From Muribaculaceae bacterium (lineage in GTDB: Bacteria > Bacteroidota > Bacteroidia > Bacteroidales > Muribaculaceae), in assembly GCA_022511505.1 (NCBI GenBank), contig JAFLTK010000240.1, forward strand, positions 1 to 16,809: a DNA stretch of 16,809 nucleotides, read 5' to 3'. The notes beneath the pieces are model-generated. The model searched no databases. It was not told the DNA's origin and saw nothing but the letters and a program-made list of their open reading frames with translations. The translations under genes and the position numbers were made by a program. Positions 6,772-16,600 of the stretch are shown piece by piece; position 1 is the stretch's first letter, and each line of letters starts with the position of its first letter.

Positions 6772-7299
6772 TTAGCGGAGGTTGAGGTAGAAGTGCCAGA
6801 TGGCGATGGCGGTCGAGACGGCGACGTTGAGCGAGTGTTTGGTGCCGTGCTGGGGGATTTCGAGACAATGGTCGGCAGCGTCGACGACCTTTTGGTCAAC
6901 GCCTTGCACTTCATGTCCGGCAACGATGACATACTTGCCGTCGCGTTGTGGCTTAAAGTCCTGTAATTCAATACTTCCGGTTACTTGCTCGAGACAGCAG
7001 ATTATGAAGCCTTCGGCGCGCAACGCCTCGACGGCATCGAGCGTAGACTCATAGTATTGCCACTTGACCGAGTCCTCGGCGCCGAGTGCGGTTTTGTGTA
7101 TCTCGGGCGATGGTGGACACGCGCTGATGCCGCATAAGACCACGCGGTCGATGGCAAAGCCGTCGGCAGTGCGAAAAATTGAGCCTATGTTGTTGAGACT
7201 GCGCACGTTGTCGAGCACTACCGCTACGGGTAGTTTCTCCTGTCGGCGAAATGTCTCGACATCAACGCGGTCGAGGTCCCAGATTGTTTTCTTTTCCAT
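6772..7299 (-). CDS. SpoU/TrmH-family RNA 2'-O-methyltransferase
   Basis: 175 aa, predicted to methylate a ribose 2'-OH of tRNA or rRNA using S-adenosylmethionine through a SPOUT trefoil knot. Motif 1 is LDNVRSLNNIGSIFRTAD (29-46, with the likely catalytic Arg43). Motif 2 is IVAGHEVQGV (125-134). Motif 3 is IPQHGTKHSLNVAVSTAI (148-165), the knot and cofactor loop. The protein is close to a bare catalytic domain, with only a short N-terminal stretch before motif 1, like TrmL/TrmH-class enzymes; the exact target base cannot be named. Motif 2 has His where Asn-Glu (GNE) is more usual, which is common among Bacteroidetes members. The gene converges on the rnpB cassette, with its stop 41 bases beyond the orphan rnpB repeat. 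Confidence 0.9.
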   Translation of the reverse strand: MEKKTIWDLDRVDVETFRRQEKLPVAVVLDNVRSLNNIGSIFRTADGFAIDRVVLCGISACPPSPEIHKTALGAEDSVKWQYYESTLDAVEALRAEGFIICCLEQVTGSIELQDFKPQRDGKYVIVAGHEVQGVDQKVVDAADHCLEIPQHGTKHSLNVAVSTAIAIWHFYLNLR

Positions 7300-7310
7300 T
7301 TCTTAAAGCG

Positions 7311-7392
7311 CTAAACTTTAAACTTTAAACTTCAACTTGAGCGAAGCGAAAAGTTGAATAATCTAAACCCTAAACTTCAAACTTTAAACTTT
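7311..7392 (-). repeat. AT-rich TTAAACT/AAACTTC heptamer repeats with internal hairpin
   Basis: Repeated 7-base steps of the type TTAAACT, AAACTTC and AAACCCT run through this gap. They are interrupted by a hairpin, TTCAACTT (7331-7338) with AAGTTGAA (7351-7358) and a 12-base loop GAGCGAAGCGAA. It lies between the SpoU gene start and the terminator-like hairpin of the upstream operon. I see no recognisable -7 box for the SpoU gene within it. Confidence 0.7.
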
Positions 7393-7415
7393 CAATCTCG
7401 CTCGCGAGATTGAAA
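7390..7415 (-). terminator. Perfect 11-bp hairpin at operon end
   Basis: TTTCAATCTCG (7390-7400) pairs fully with CGAGATTGAAA (7405-7415) around a 4-base loop CTCG. It abuts the stop codon of the 224-aa lipoprotein. On the minus strand the stem is followed by AT-rich repeats, not a clean T-run, so it may be a terminator or a 3'-end-stabilising structure. Confidence 0.6.
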
Positions 7416-8090
7416 TTAATAGTAACTAATTTGGCGTATATCAAGGGTGTACATCACGCGGGGAGCGGCGTTGGGCGTTTGAACGGTCCACACCGTCAGT
7501 CGTCGCGTCCAGTTGCCTCGGTCGTCGGTATCGAGGACTACGTTTGTGGCGGCAGTCATGTTTCCGCCGTCAAGAGGCGTAGTGACCTGGGCGATTATAT
7601 TTCCAACAGAGTCACGCGTTGTTGTTGTCCACTCGCCCATACCGCGCGAAATAATGACATTGGGCGACTCGTAATTATAGTTAAGCGTATCACGCATAAA
7701 GCCTGTGTGCAGGCCGTCGGCAACCGATGTGTGGTCTTCCCAGCGCACGATGCGACCCAGCGTGTCGCGAGTGATTTTTTCACCGTCTTTCTTGAGGTAG
7801 TGCTTGCGCGCGTCAAAGGCGAGAGCGACAGTGCGGAATCCGCCGGCGCTATCGGGGGTCACGACGCCATCGTGCCGGACGTCAACGCGATAGAACGTCG
7901 TTGTCAAACACTCGCGAGCGTTGCCGGTCAGTTCAAATAGCGGCAAGTCGCTATATTCGAGAGGACCGCCGGTGGTGTCGGCAACGACCTCGACGGGAGT
8001 TTCGGTTGATGTGCTGCACGACTCGATACAGCCGGCAATCAGCGCGAGGACTGCAAAAGTTGTCAACAAGAGTAGAAAAGATTTATTCAT
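7416..8090 (-). CDS. Hypothetical lipoprotein
   Basis: 224 aa. The start MNKSFLLLLTTFAVLALIAGC is a lipoprotein signal peptide with lipobox IAGC and acceptor Cys21. The mature part has beta-rich phrases and the segment TDDRGNWTRR (about 188-197), a D-x-x-G-N-W-T form seen in several Bacteroidetes secreted proteins of unknown role, and a similar shorter step earlier (DTLGRIVRWED, about 108-118; DSVGNII, about 160-166). These repeated polar-x-x-G-[NR] turns suggest a small repeat protein related in style to YD/RHS-type sheets, but I cannot assign a family. It starts 11 bases after miaA and is likely the last gene of the long minus-strand operon, ending at the 11-bp hairpin. Confidence 0.78.
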   Translation of the reverse strand: MNKSFLLLLTTFAVLALIAGCIESCSTSTETPVEVVADTTGGPLEYSDLPLFELTGNARECLTTTFYRVDVRHDGVVTPDSAGGFRTVALAFDARKHYLKKDGEKITRDTLGRIVRWEDHTSVADGLHTGFMRDTLNYNYESPNVIISRGMGEWTTTTRDSVGNIIAQVTTPLDGGNMTAATNVVLDTDDRGNWTRRLTVWTVQTPNAAPRVMYTLDIRQISYY

Positions 8091-8101
8091 AGAATGTAGA
8101 C

Positions 8102-9022
8102 TTACAGGGAGTTATTTGGTATGGTTTCATTTTCTAAAGCAACGACGCGGTCGACAAACTCGTCGGTCGGGAGGTCAAAGGGGAGGCGATGGAGCGTAAA
8201 GCCACGGCGCTCCATGCCGCGGAACCATGTCATCTGTCGCTTGGCAAACTGATGGATGGCGATTTCGAGCGCAGCAATCATCTCGTCGCGCGACATCCGG
8301 CCGGTAACATACAGCGTAAGATACTTATACTCAAGGCCATAATATATTAAATCGTCCGGAGCAACGCCGGCGTCAAGAAGGCGGACGACCTCGTCTATCA
8401 TACCGGCGTCGAGACGGGCGTGAAGACGCTCGGTGATGCGACGGCGACGCTCGTCGCGCGGAATGTCGACAAGGATAATGACGGCATCGGCGAGCGGTCG
8501 GGGCTCGGTTTGGCGCGCGGCCTCGGGGTGCTCGTGATAGTAGGATGCAATCTCGATGGCGCGGACGGCACGCTTGGCGGTGTCGACGTCGGTGGTGTTG
8601 TGGAGCGTCTTGTAACGGCTTAGGATTGTCGCGAGTTCGTCAAGCGGCTTGCCCTCGAGTTGCCGGCGCAGCGCCGGATTCTCGGGGACGGGCGGAAGGC
8701 TTATCCCTTTGGCTATCGACTCGATGTAAAGCCCTGTGCCACCGCAGATTACCGGGCGATGTCCACGCGAGATGATTTCATCGCGTGCCGCCTCATAGTC
8801 TCGCAGGTATTCAAACAGGTTGTAGCGATAGCCGGGCGGACAAATGTCAATCAGATGATAGGGAACGTCGCCATACTCGTCAAGGTCCTTGCCGGTCCCA
8901 AGGTCCATGCCGCGATACAACTGACGCGAGTCGGCGCTGATAATCTCGCCGCCTACGGCACGCGCCACGTCAACGGCGCGGCGTGTCTTGCCCGAGGCTG
9001 TTGGTCCCGTAATGAATATCAT
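8102..9022 (-). CDS. miaA: tRNA dimethylallyltransferase MiaA
   Basis: 306 aa. It transfers the dimethylallyl group to N6 of A37 in tRNAs that read UNN codons, the first step towards ms2i6A. The P-loop is GPTASGKT near the N-terminus; SADSRQLYRGMDLGTGKD and the HLIDICPP segment match the substrate-binding region; GGTGLYIESIAKG follows; and the C-terminal QFAKRQMTWFRGM is the family signature. The start is taken at the ATG at 9022, one base after the stop of the preceding gene; the longer reading from 9040 would need TTG and an overlap. Bacteroidales often have two MiaA paralogues, so this may be one of two. It sits in a tight operon of unrelated genes. Confidence 0.95.
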   Translation of the reverse strand: MIFITGPTASGKTRRAVDVARAVGGEIISADSRQLYRGMDLGTGKDLDEYGDVPYHLIDICPPGYRYNLFEYLRDYEAARDEIISRGHRPVICGGTGLYIESIAKGISLPPVPENPALRRQLEGKPLDELATILSRYKTLHNTTDVDTAKRAVRAIEIASYYHEHPEAARQTEPRPLADAVIILVDIPRDERRRRITERLHARLDAGMIDEVVRLLDAGVAPDDLIYYGLEYKYLTLYVTGRMSRDEMIAALEIAIHQFAKRQMTWFRGMERRGFTLHRLPFDLPTDEFVDRVVALENETIPNNSL

Positions 9023-9023
9023 A

Positions 9024-10334
9024 TCAGCGTAATCCGTCAATATAGCGTCGCCAGAAACGGCGCAGTTTCCACAATCGCGTGTCTTGATTGCACGCCTTAA
9101 TGTTTAGCCACAGCGGGTCGTTGAAATCGACGTCCCAAGAGTTGATGTCTCTCAACCTGAACGAGGGGACGTAGTTGGCAATTTTGTAGCGACGGCGCCC
9201 GGTCTTGTCGTAGGTTTTCCACGCCATGACAACATCGTGAAGACGAACGACCTCGGCGCTGAACCGCGAGTCGAGTTGACGCGCCTCCATCAGTTTCTGT
9301 ATCTCGTGGATAGTGAACCACTCGCCGCCCTCTATCGGCGTGCCGGCGATTGAATCCCGGTCATCGAGGGTGGCGATGAAATGGAACACATTGGAGATGG
9401 TGCTGTTGGCCGTCACTTTATACATAAAGCGCATGGTGGCGGCCTTCAGCGACGTATAGTTGAAAAATAGGTCCTCGGCCTCATTGACAGGGATGAAGTC
9501 ACGGCGCGGGAGGCTCAGAGCCACCGGGGTGTCGAGTTTGCTGACGGGGACGCTTAGAAGAGCGTTCTCGGTTGGAGCAAGCAGTATTTTGTCGCCCGAT
9601 ATTATCAGAAACCTGACGCGCGATATTGCCTCGTCAAAAACCGGGTTGAGGTCCCGATTGTGGTGATAATAGGTATAGATGGCGGCATAGCGCATGCCCA
9701 TATAGATAATGGTGGCAAGCGAGTATAGGATAGGAACCCAGACGTAGAAGAAGCGGTCGGGCGTGTTGAGGTTGATGTTTATATAAAAGAGGAAGTAATA
9801 CCCCCACGACACGACGGTCAACACCGTTGCCAGGACCAGAAACATCTTCAGTTGGAACTTGCTTTCCTGAGCGAAAAGGAGGCCGAGGAAACCGCGTTCA
9901 ACCGGCTCGCCGTGGGTTCGGCGGCAATTGATGCAAAAAGGCGGGTTCTTGCTGTAAAGGGCCCAAAGCGCGACGGCAATTTCTACCGGTGCCACTACCA
10001 ACACGGTGATATATGGGTTTTTAGGGTTGATGTTTGACGAAAAATGATGTATATAACCTCGCGAAACCATGAAGTTGATTGCAAACATGACCATTGCAGA
10101 CCAAAAGAGTACTTGCGAGGAAACGAAAGGCATCATATAGCACGTTGTCGCCTTAATCTCGAGGCGCGAGCGGATGCGGGCATAAATCACTAACTGCAAA
10201 CCGATTGCCACAAAGGGCAACCACGGCTTAGTGACCCACAGTGTCGACAGGAAGAGCAACGCTATCAGCCCCACCGACATTGTCCAGCCGCCCCAGAGCG
10301 ACAAGATGCCATAACGATTATTGGCAGTCGTCAT
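9024..10334 (-). CDS. Six-TM membrane protein with CxxC and C-terminal Nudix-like domain
   Basis: 436 aa, family not recognised. The first half has about six hydrophobic segments (roughly 15-33, 38-53, 68-90, 108-128, 163-186, 196-217). Between the fourth and fifth lies FCINCRR (Cys134, Cys137), a CxxC that could bind metal or form a disulfide. The soluble C-terminal half (about 225-436) begins RVRFLIISGDKILLAP, has NVFHFIATLDD, and later GEWFTIHEIQKL. That order of strands resembles a Nudix fold, in which a WftxxEi segment closes the domain, but no Nudix box (GX5EX7REUXEEXGU) is present, so hydrolase activity is unlikely. The tail is rich in Trp/Arg (LWKLRRFWRRYI). It lies 27 bases after the DPP IV gene and one base before miaA, so it is co-transcribed. 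Confidence 0.7.
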   Translation of the reverse strand: MTTANNRYGILSLWGGWTMSVGLIALLFLSTLWVTKPWLPFVAIGLQLVIYARIRSRLEIKATTCYMMPFVSSQVLFWSAMVMFAINFMVSRGYIHHFSSNINPKNPYITVLVVAPVEIAVALWALYSKNPPFCINCRRTHGEPVERGFLGLLFAQESKFQLKMFLVLATVLTVVSWGYYFLFYININLNTPDRFFYVWVPILYSLATIIYMGMRYAAIYTYYHHNRDLNPVFDEAISRVRFLIISGDKILLAPTENALLSVPVSKLDTPVALSLPRRDFIPVNEAEDLFFNYTSLKAATMRFMYKVTANSTISNVFHFIATLDDRDSIAGTPIEGGEWFTIHEIQKLMEARQLDSRFSAEVVRLHDVVMAWKTYDKTGRRRYKIANYVPSFRLRDINSWDVDFNDPLWLNIKACNQDTRLWKLRRFWRRYIDGLR

Positions 10335-10361
10335 AATAGGTTGTGTTTATGTGGGAAATTT

Positions 10362-12578
10362 TTAAAGATTGCGGTCAAAATAGTCCAAAATGCGGGCATA
10401 AACGAGGCGACGGGAGTCGCAACCGTTAATCGAGTGGTTCATGCCCGGAAACAGGAGCATGTCACAGAACATGCCATGGGCGGCAAGCGAGTTCTGGAAC
10501 GCTATCGTGTTGAACATGTGAACGTTATCGTCGGCCGTACCGCTCATAACGAGGGTGCGGGCGGTCATCGAGCCGGCGCGATTGAGTGTCGACGAGCGGT
10601 CATAGCCGTCGACATTCATGCCGGGCGTTGTCATATAGCGCTCGGCATAGACGGTGTCATAGAAGCGCCAGTCGGTGACGGGAGCAACGGCAACGGCGGC
10701 CTTGAATGGGTTGCCGGGCTGGGTGACAGCCATCAGCGTCTCATATCCGCCATAACTCCAGCCGTGGATGCCGATGCGCTCGCCGTCAACACCGGGGAGA
10801 GTCGCGATATAACGCATAGCGGCGATGAGGTCGAGTGTTTCATAATGACCCAGATCCTTATAGACAACATCCATGAACGCGCGTCCGCGTCCGCCTGTTC
10901 CACGCGGGTCTACGGCAACAACAATGTAACCTCTTGTTGCATAATAGCTTGTAAAGTCAGCCTCCCAGCGGTCGAGCACAAGTTGCGAGCCGGGGCCACT
11001 GTATTGATAGAGGATGACGGGATAGCGGCGCGAAGGGGTGAAGTCGGCCGGGCGGATGATATAGGCGTTCAGGTCGGGCGTACCGCCACCCATAGCCGAC
11101 GACGGGATTGTGATAAACTCCTTGGCGGGCATCGAGGCATAGCGCGAAGCGTAGGCGGCGTTGTCCTCGAGGGTAGTCACCGTTTTGCCGGTCGAGGCAT
11201 TGACGATGGTGTATACCGGTGGTTGCACGGCCGAACTGTAACTCAACTGATAGTAGGTGCAACCGGGATTGAACGAAGCCGCGGCCGTTCCGCGGTCGGG
11301 GGTCAGATTTTTGGTCACACCCTTTGCGTCTATACGGCTGACGACGCGACAGATAGCGCCGGTCGAGTTTGACTGGATATAGTGGTTGCCGAGGCGGTCG
11401 GCGCCATAATAGGCGGTAACGTCAAAGCTGCCGTCGGTGATTTGGCGAGCAAGAGCGCCGGCAAGCGTGAACTGATAGAGATGTCGCCGGCCCGAGCGGC
11501 TTGACAGCAGGAAGATGCCGCCGTCGGTCACGGTCATTTGTTCGTAGGTCTCGGGGTCGAGCCATTTGGTCGACTCCTCGACAAGGAGCGACGCGACGGT
11601 CGTTGAGCGCGGGTTGGCGGTGTAGAGTTCCATGCGCGTCTGCTCGCGATTGAGAGTGGTGACAATCAGGCGGTTGGGGTCGGACGGCACATACGTAATG
11701 CGCGGAATATACTCGATGCGCGAGTCGCTCAGGACGATTTCTTTCAACTTGCGAGTTTCGACGTCGTATGAGTGAACCGTCACACGCGAGTTTGGCTGAC
11801 CGGCAACGGGATATTTATAGGTGTACCGGCCCGGATAGGGGGTGTAGAGCGTCTCGGGGTCGCAGTAGGTGCGATAGGTGCTGAACGTAAATGCCGGGAC
11901 GGCCGTTTCGTTATATTTGAGGAAAACGAGGGTCAGATTGTCAGGTGCCCACTCGTATGAGCGCAGAGTCTGAAACTCCTCCTGATAGGTCCAGTCGGGG
12001 ATGCCGTTGATTATGCTGCCGGGGGCACCGTCGGTCGTCACGGCAACCTGAGTGTTATAATCCAACTTGGCGATATAAAGGTTGTTATCACCCGGATTGG
12101 AAAAGGCTACCATGCGCGAGTCGGGCGAGAAAAGCGGCGACTGCTGGCGGCTAATATCGGCCGAGAGGGGACGCAGGACGCGTGAATGGCAGTCGTAGAC
12201 ATAATAGACGGCCGTGAACGAGTTGCGGTAGACCGGCTTGGTGTCGGTCCACACCATGATTTTGCTTGCATTGGGACTGATGATATAGCCGTCGATTTGT
12301 TTCAAGGTCGTCTCGCGAGTGTTGCCGAGGTCAAGCAGGACGGTCGGCGCTGCCTTTGGATTGTCGAGCGGCTGCAAGAGAACCTGACGATGGTCGTCGC
12401 TGAGCATGACGCGGCCAGTCCCGTCGGGCATAAAGGTCGACTGACGCGGCGCGGCGGCGCGGTTGCCGGGCGCCACATAGTTTTCGAGGCCGGGATAGGC
12501 GTCGACGCCGGGTGCCTGTGCCTTGGATACAAACGGTAAGAAAAGTATCAGTAGAGGGATTAATCGTTTCATATTCAT
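10362..12578 (-). CDS. dpp4: S9-family dipeptidyl peptidase IV
   Basis: 738 aa, secreted serine peptidase of the DPP IV group, which removes X-Pro or X-Ala dipeptides from peptide N-termini. The signal peptide ends near AQA (about 20-22). A beta-propeller region follows (about 40-500) and includes WTYQEEF, whose Glu200-Glu201 pair matches the DPP IV motif that holds the substrate amino terminus. The catalytic alpha/beta-hydrolase domain has Ser608 (GWSYGG), Asp683 (GTADDN) and His715 (GMNHSI), in the expected order. Length is normal for the family. Two adjacent Met codons (12578 and 12572) could both serve as start. It begins 15 bases after the coiled-coil gene. A periplasmic or outer-membrane role in using host or dietary peptides is inferred. 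Confidence 0.95.
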   Translation of the reverse strand: MNMKRLIPLLILFLPFVSKAQAPGVDAYPGLENYVAPGNRAAAPRQSTFMPDGTGRVMLSDDHRQVLLQPLDNPKAAPTVLLDLGNTRETTLKQIDGYIISPNASKIMVWTDTKPVYRNSFTAVYYVYDCHSRVLRPLSADISRQQSPLFSPDSRMVAFSNPGDNNLYIAKLDYNTQVAVTTDGAPGSIINGIPDWTYQEEFQTLRSYEWAPDNLTLVFLKYNETAVPAFTFSTYRTYCDPETLYTPYPGRYTYKYPVAGQPNSRVTVHSYDVETRKLKEIVLSDSRIEYIPRITYVPSDPNRLIVTTLNREQTRMELYTANPRSTTVASLLVEESTKWLDPETYEQMTVTDGGIFLLSSRSGRRHLYQFTLAGALARQITDGSFDVTAYYGADRLGNHYIQSNSTGAICRVVSRIDAKGVTKNLTPDRGTAAASFNPGCTYYQLSYSSAVQPPVYTIVNASTGKTVTTLEDNAAYASRYASMPAKEFITIPSSAMGGGTPDLNAYIIRPADFTPSRRYPVILYQYSGPGSQLVLDRWEADFTSYYATRGYIVVAVDPRGTGGRGRAFMDVVYKDLGHYETLDLIAAMRYIATLPGVDGERIGIHGWSYGGYETLMAVTQPGNPFKAAVAVAPVTDWRFYDTVYAERYMTTPGMNVDGYDRSSTLNRAGSMTARTLVMSGTADDNVHMFNTIAFQNSLAAHGMFCDMLLFPGMNHSINGCDSRRLVYARILDYFDRNL

Positions 12579-12593
12579 GTGGTTATATAGGGT

Positions 12594-13607
12594 TTACCAT
12601 AATGACATCTGTGGGTTGTTGTCATCTTGATTGTTGCGTGATTTAGACTCGGAGTCGGCGCGTCGACGGATTGGCGCCGGCATTCCATCTTCGGCGGGCT
12701 CGCCTACAATCCACTCGGCCGAGGCAAGTTCATCGGTCGAGACATCGGGCGTCGGGGCTTGTTTGCGGGAACGTCCGCGGCGCTTTGTTGACGGCGCTGT
12801 CGTCGTGGTATTCTCCTCTTTTTCAGCGGCTTCGGCCCTTTCGGCAGCAATCGCCGCGAGGCGACCATTGAGGTTGTCGACCTCGGCGAGCGCGCGGTCA
12901 AGGCGCATCTCCAATTGCTGTCGTTCATCGTCCCAGCGGGCTGCGCTCTCTTTGAGTTCACTGCGAGCCTGCGAGGCGCGAGCGTTGAGCGCGTTTATCA
13001 TCCCGTCGCTGACCTTGGCCTTCGCCTCCATGGCTTTTATAGTGTCGCGCATGTCACAGATTGTTTTCTCGCGCGATGTCAACTGCTGTTGCAGGTCGGC
13101 AATCAAGGGGTCGGGTTGCTCGGGCTCCTGTGCCGGTGCATGTCCGGCGTTGATTTGCCCCATCAACTCGTTAATGCGGTCGGTATAAGCACGTTGCTGA
13201 CGCTGGGCGCTGAGGCGAGTTTGCTTGAGTTCCTCCTCGAGGGCGTCGGCGCGGTCGGCCTTGGCGCGTAGGGCGTCAATCTCGGCGCGAGCGCGGGATT
13301 GCTCGCCGTGATGGTCATCGGCGGGGGCTGTCGACATCAGACGTCCAATCTCGGCGCGGAATCGGGGCGATGACATGCTGTTGCGCATCAGTTCCAGAAG
13401 CGTGTCAACGACTCGCGAAGTCGGGTCAACGACCGGCTCGCCGCCAACAGGGACGGGGTCGGGAGCGGTCAATTCGGGTTCAGGCTCGTGGAAAGGTGGC
13501 GTCGCGATGCCGGTTTTGCGAGCATCGGCCGTCAGTGCTTCATATTCTTCTTCCTCTTCGGCCACGCCAAAGCCGAGGGCGCGCTTGAATGCGTTGATTA
13601 GTGCCAT
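12594..13607 (-). CDS. Coiled-coil protein with C-terminal QMSLW motif
   Basis: 337 aa, no signal peptide, likely cytoplasmic. After a short N-terminal helix (MALINAFKRALGFG) and an acidic, Pro-rich linker (about 15-60), a long charged region (about 95-265) rich in Glu, Ala, Leu, Arg and Gln fits coiled coil. A basic patch follows (TKRRGRSRKQ, about 274-283), then a polar, probably disordered tail (SESKSRNNQDDNNP). The protein ends in QMSLW, which resembles the QL[SD]LF peptide that many proteins use to dock on the DNA sliding clamp; this is a pattern match only. No enzyme motif is visible. It starts 7 bases after the REC-REC-PPDK_N gene, so the two are likely to work together. Confidence 0.72.
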   Translation of the reverse strand: MALINAFKRALGFGVAEEEEEYEALTADARKTGIATPPFHEPEPELTAPDPVPVGGEPVVDPTSRVVDTLLELMRNSMSSPRFRAEIGRLMSTAPADDHHGEQSRARAEIDALRAKADRADALEEELKQTRLSAQRQQRAYTDRINELMGQINAGHAPAQEPEQPDPLIADLQQQLTSREKTICDMRDTIKAMEAKAKVSDGMINALNARASQARSELKESAARWDDERQQLEMRLDRALAEVDNLNGRLAAIAAERAEAAEKEENTTTTAPSTKRRGRSRKQAPTPDVSTDELASAEWIVGEPAEDGMPAPIRRRADSESKSRNNQDDNNPQMSLW

Positions 13608-13614
13608 GGTATGA

Positions 13615-16600
13615 TTAAATGTCGGGTTGTAGAATAGTTTGGTTAGTATCGGCTGCCGGGGCGATTATGCCGGTTGAAGTCAGTCCGTTAATAGCGATGA
13701 CGAGCGGTTGGGGGACGGTGACGACCTTGACATGGTCGGTCTCGACAAGGGTTGTGAGGCCTTCGATGGCCTCCATGTCGATATAGCCGCCGCGACCGTC
13801 GGTTGCCAGCGAGTCGACGGTGAAATAGCCCACGCCGAGCGACGTCAGGTTCTGGAAAAAGTGTGTGCCTTGTGAGGGCTCGATTCTGAAACCGGGCAGC
13901 GTCGTTTCCACAATCAGTTTTGCGGCCGAGATGTGGGGCCACTTGACGGGGATGCCGAGAGCCGAGTCCGACGAGCCCCAGCGCCCCGGGCCAATCAAAA
14001 CGTAGGGTATCGAGTCGGCGAGCATCTGCCGGTTTATTTTCTCAATCTCGCGTGCAATCGTCGGACTGTCAGCCGAGTTGAAACTCGACGGCTTGACATA
14101 GACAATCGTCTGCACGCCCTCGATGTTGCCGTGGCCGAGGGCGTTGGTGCTCTTGACGAGTAGACGGTCGACGGGTAGGTCGAGCAACCGGGTATCGACA
14201 ATCTCGCGGCGGTCGACGATGGGGCGGATTTGCAGCCAATAGATGTGGCCCTTGTCCTTGGCGTTGCGAGCGGCGTCGGGCGAAATCATTCCGGCAAATT
14301 CTATCTCGACGGGTCGAGCCATCGCCTTTTGGCCGGTTGTCAGCATGAAGTCGACAGCTTCGGCAAGCGGGAAAACATTGTGTTTCAACACGTTGTTAAA
14401 CGTCACCACGCGGCGTCCCTCGCCGGCGTCATAGTCGACGAGGCGATTGTCACGCCAGTCAAATGTCGAGGTCGTGTAGCGCAACGCGCCGGTTGCCGCG
14501 GCATCCTGAACGGGAATGCGGGCAATATTGAAACTGTCGTCGACGTTAAATTGCAACACATCCTCCCCTTCGCCTAATTTCTTGAGGTCGAGGGCACAAA
14601 GGCGTGTCTGGGTGTCGCGCAAAGCGAGTTGGAGTTCAGAGGTTTGCAGCACGTGGTTGGGGTGTCGCGGCGAGAAGCGCAGCGCCAGACCGCCGTCAAC
14701 GATATATTTGCCAAGCCCAACGGCAACCTCGGCTACACCGTCGGCCGGTTGCTCGTCGCCAAGGGGGTAATAGTTCAGCGAACGGCCAACGCCTGAGAAC
14801 GTCGGGTAATAATAGTCGCCATGCTCGCTGCCCACGACCTCCTGAATGATGATTGCCATCTTTTCCTGGTCGATAACGTTGGAGGTGGCTGTCATATAGG
14901 CCTTTGAGTCGGCATAGAACACCGAGGCATAGACACTTTTGATGGCGCGGGCAAGCATGGTCAGCATCTTGGCCGGATTGTCGACACGCGGTATCATGTA
15001 GGTCGAGTAAACGCCGGCAAATGGCTGATAATGAGAATCTTCGAGCAGACTTGACGAACGGATGGCGAGCGGCTTGTCGACAACCTTGTAAAGGGCCTTC
15101 AAGTCGCCGAGCACGTCGTCGGGCAACTTGGCTTTGAGGAACGCGTCGAGAATCTCGGCGTCGGGAGCGTCGCTGAGTGCGAGCGGATACAGGTCGCCGT
15201 CGGCCATAAAACGGTCAAAAATGTCGGTGCAGAGCACCACCGTTCGCGGTATAGAGATGGTGATACCGTGGAAGTTATCACAGATGGGGTTCTTCTTTAT
15301 GATGGTGTCGATAAACGCCAGGCCGCGACCCTTTCCGCCAAGCGACCCCTGCCCTATTCGCGCGAAATTGCTGTAACGGTCAAAGCGGTCTTGCTTGTAG
15401 ATTGCAACGACACCGCGGTTCTTCATCTTGCGATATTTCACAATCAAGTCAAAGAACAATCGACGCGCCGAGGGGGCATCTTCAATCGACACGAAGCGAT
15501 GGCGGCGGATGACCTCGGCAAGCGGGAACATGGCGCGCGAGTATAGCCAGCGAGAAATGTCGTTGGTCGACGCGTGATGAAACAGCGCGTCATCGGGAAT
15601 CTCTGTCAGTTTGTTTTGCAGGTCCTTGAGGTTCTTGAGCCTCATTATCTCGTTGCCGGTCTTGGGGTCGATGATGACAAAGTCGCCAAAGCCAAAGTGC
15701 TTGCTGATGGCTTTGCCGAGGTCGACGGGCAGTTTCTTTGAGTTTTTGTCGAGGAAGGCACACCCCAGTTTGAGCGCTTCGGCACGGTTGGCGGGCTCCG
15801 ACGACTCAAAGATGATGGGCAGGAACGGGTCGCGCTCATGGATATACCGTCCAAGTTGGAAGCCGGCGAGTTGGTCCTTGACACCACCGCGGGCAAACGA
15901 CACGTCGCTGATAACGCCGAGAATGTTGTTGCCATAACGGTCATAGAGCCTGACGGCCTCTTCATAGTCGCGCGCCAGCATCACCTTGGGTCGCCCTCTC
16001 ATTCTCAGCATCTGCTCGTGCTCGTTGAGCGCCTCGGTCGAGAACGCCATCGACTGTTTCAGCAGATACTTGTAAATGTGGGGCAACACACTGGAATAGA
16101 AGCGGATAGAATCTTCAACAACCATTATCATCTGAACGCCTACGCCCTCAATATCGTCGGGAGCGTTGAGCAGGTCCTCGAGCAGTTTAACGATGGCGAG
16201 AAGCAGGTCCATATTGCCAAGCCACGAGAACACATAATCGACGCCGCTGAGGTCCTGCTCGGCAAGGCGTGAAGATACCTTTTTGGAGAATGGTGTAAGC
16301 AGAACGATGGGGAGCGACGGGTGGACGCTCTTAATCTTGCGGGCATCGTCAAGCGTCTCGGCGATATCGCGGCCCGGCATCGTTATCACGAGGTCAAAGT
16401 GCTTATTGTCAAGCGCTTGCATCGCCTCGTCAAAGTCCGACGCCCGAGTGACGCGTGGCGGCGAACTCAAATGAAGCGATGTGTATTCAAAATACAACTG
16501 CTCGTCGACACGGCCATCCTCCTCCATCATAAACGCGTCGTATGGCGACGCGATTAGAAGCACATTAAAAATGCGCTTCTGCATAAGGTCCTGAAATGCC

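Noticed and set aside
7311..7392. CRISPR-like array
   Set aside because: Units are 7 bases, AT-rich and without unique spacers of constant size.
9023..9040. Earlier start for MiaA at 9040
   Set aside because: It uses TTG and adds six residues before the normal P-loop start, overlapping the previous gene; the ATG at 9022 fits the family.
10341..11372. A 343-codon plus-strand open frame opposite the DPP IV gene
   Set aside because: It lies entirely against the catalytic half of a gene with an intact Ser-Asp-His triad; no recognisable motif.
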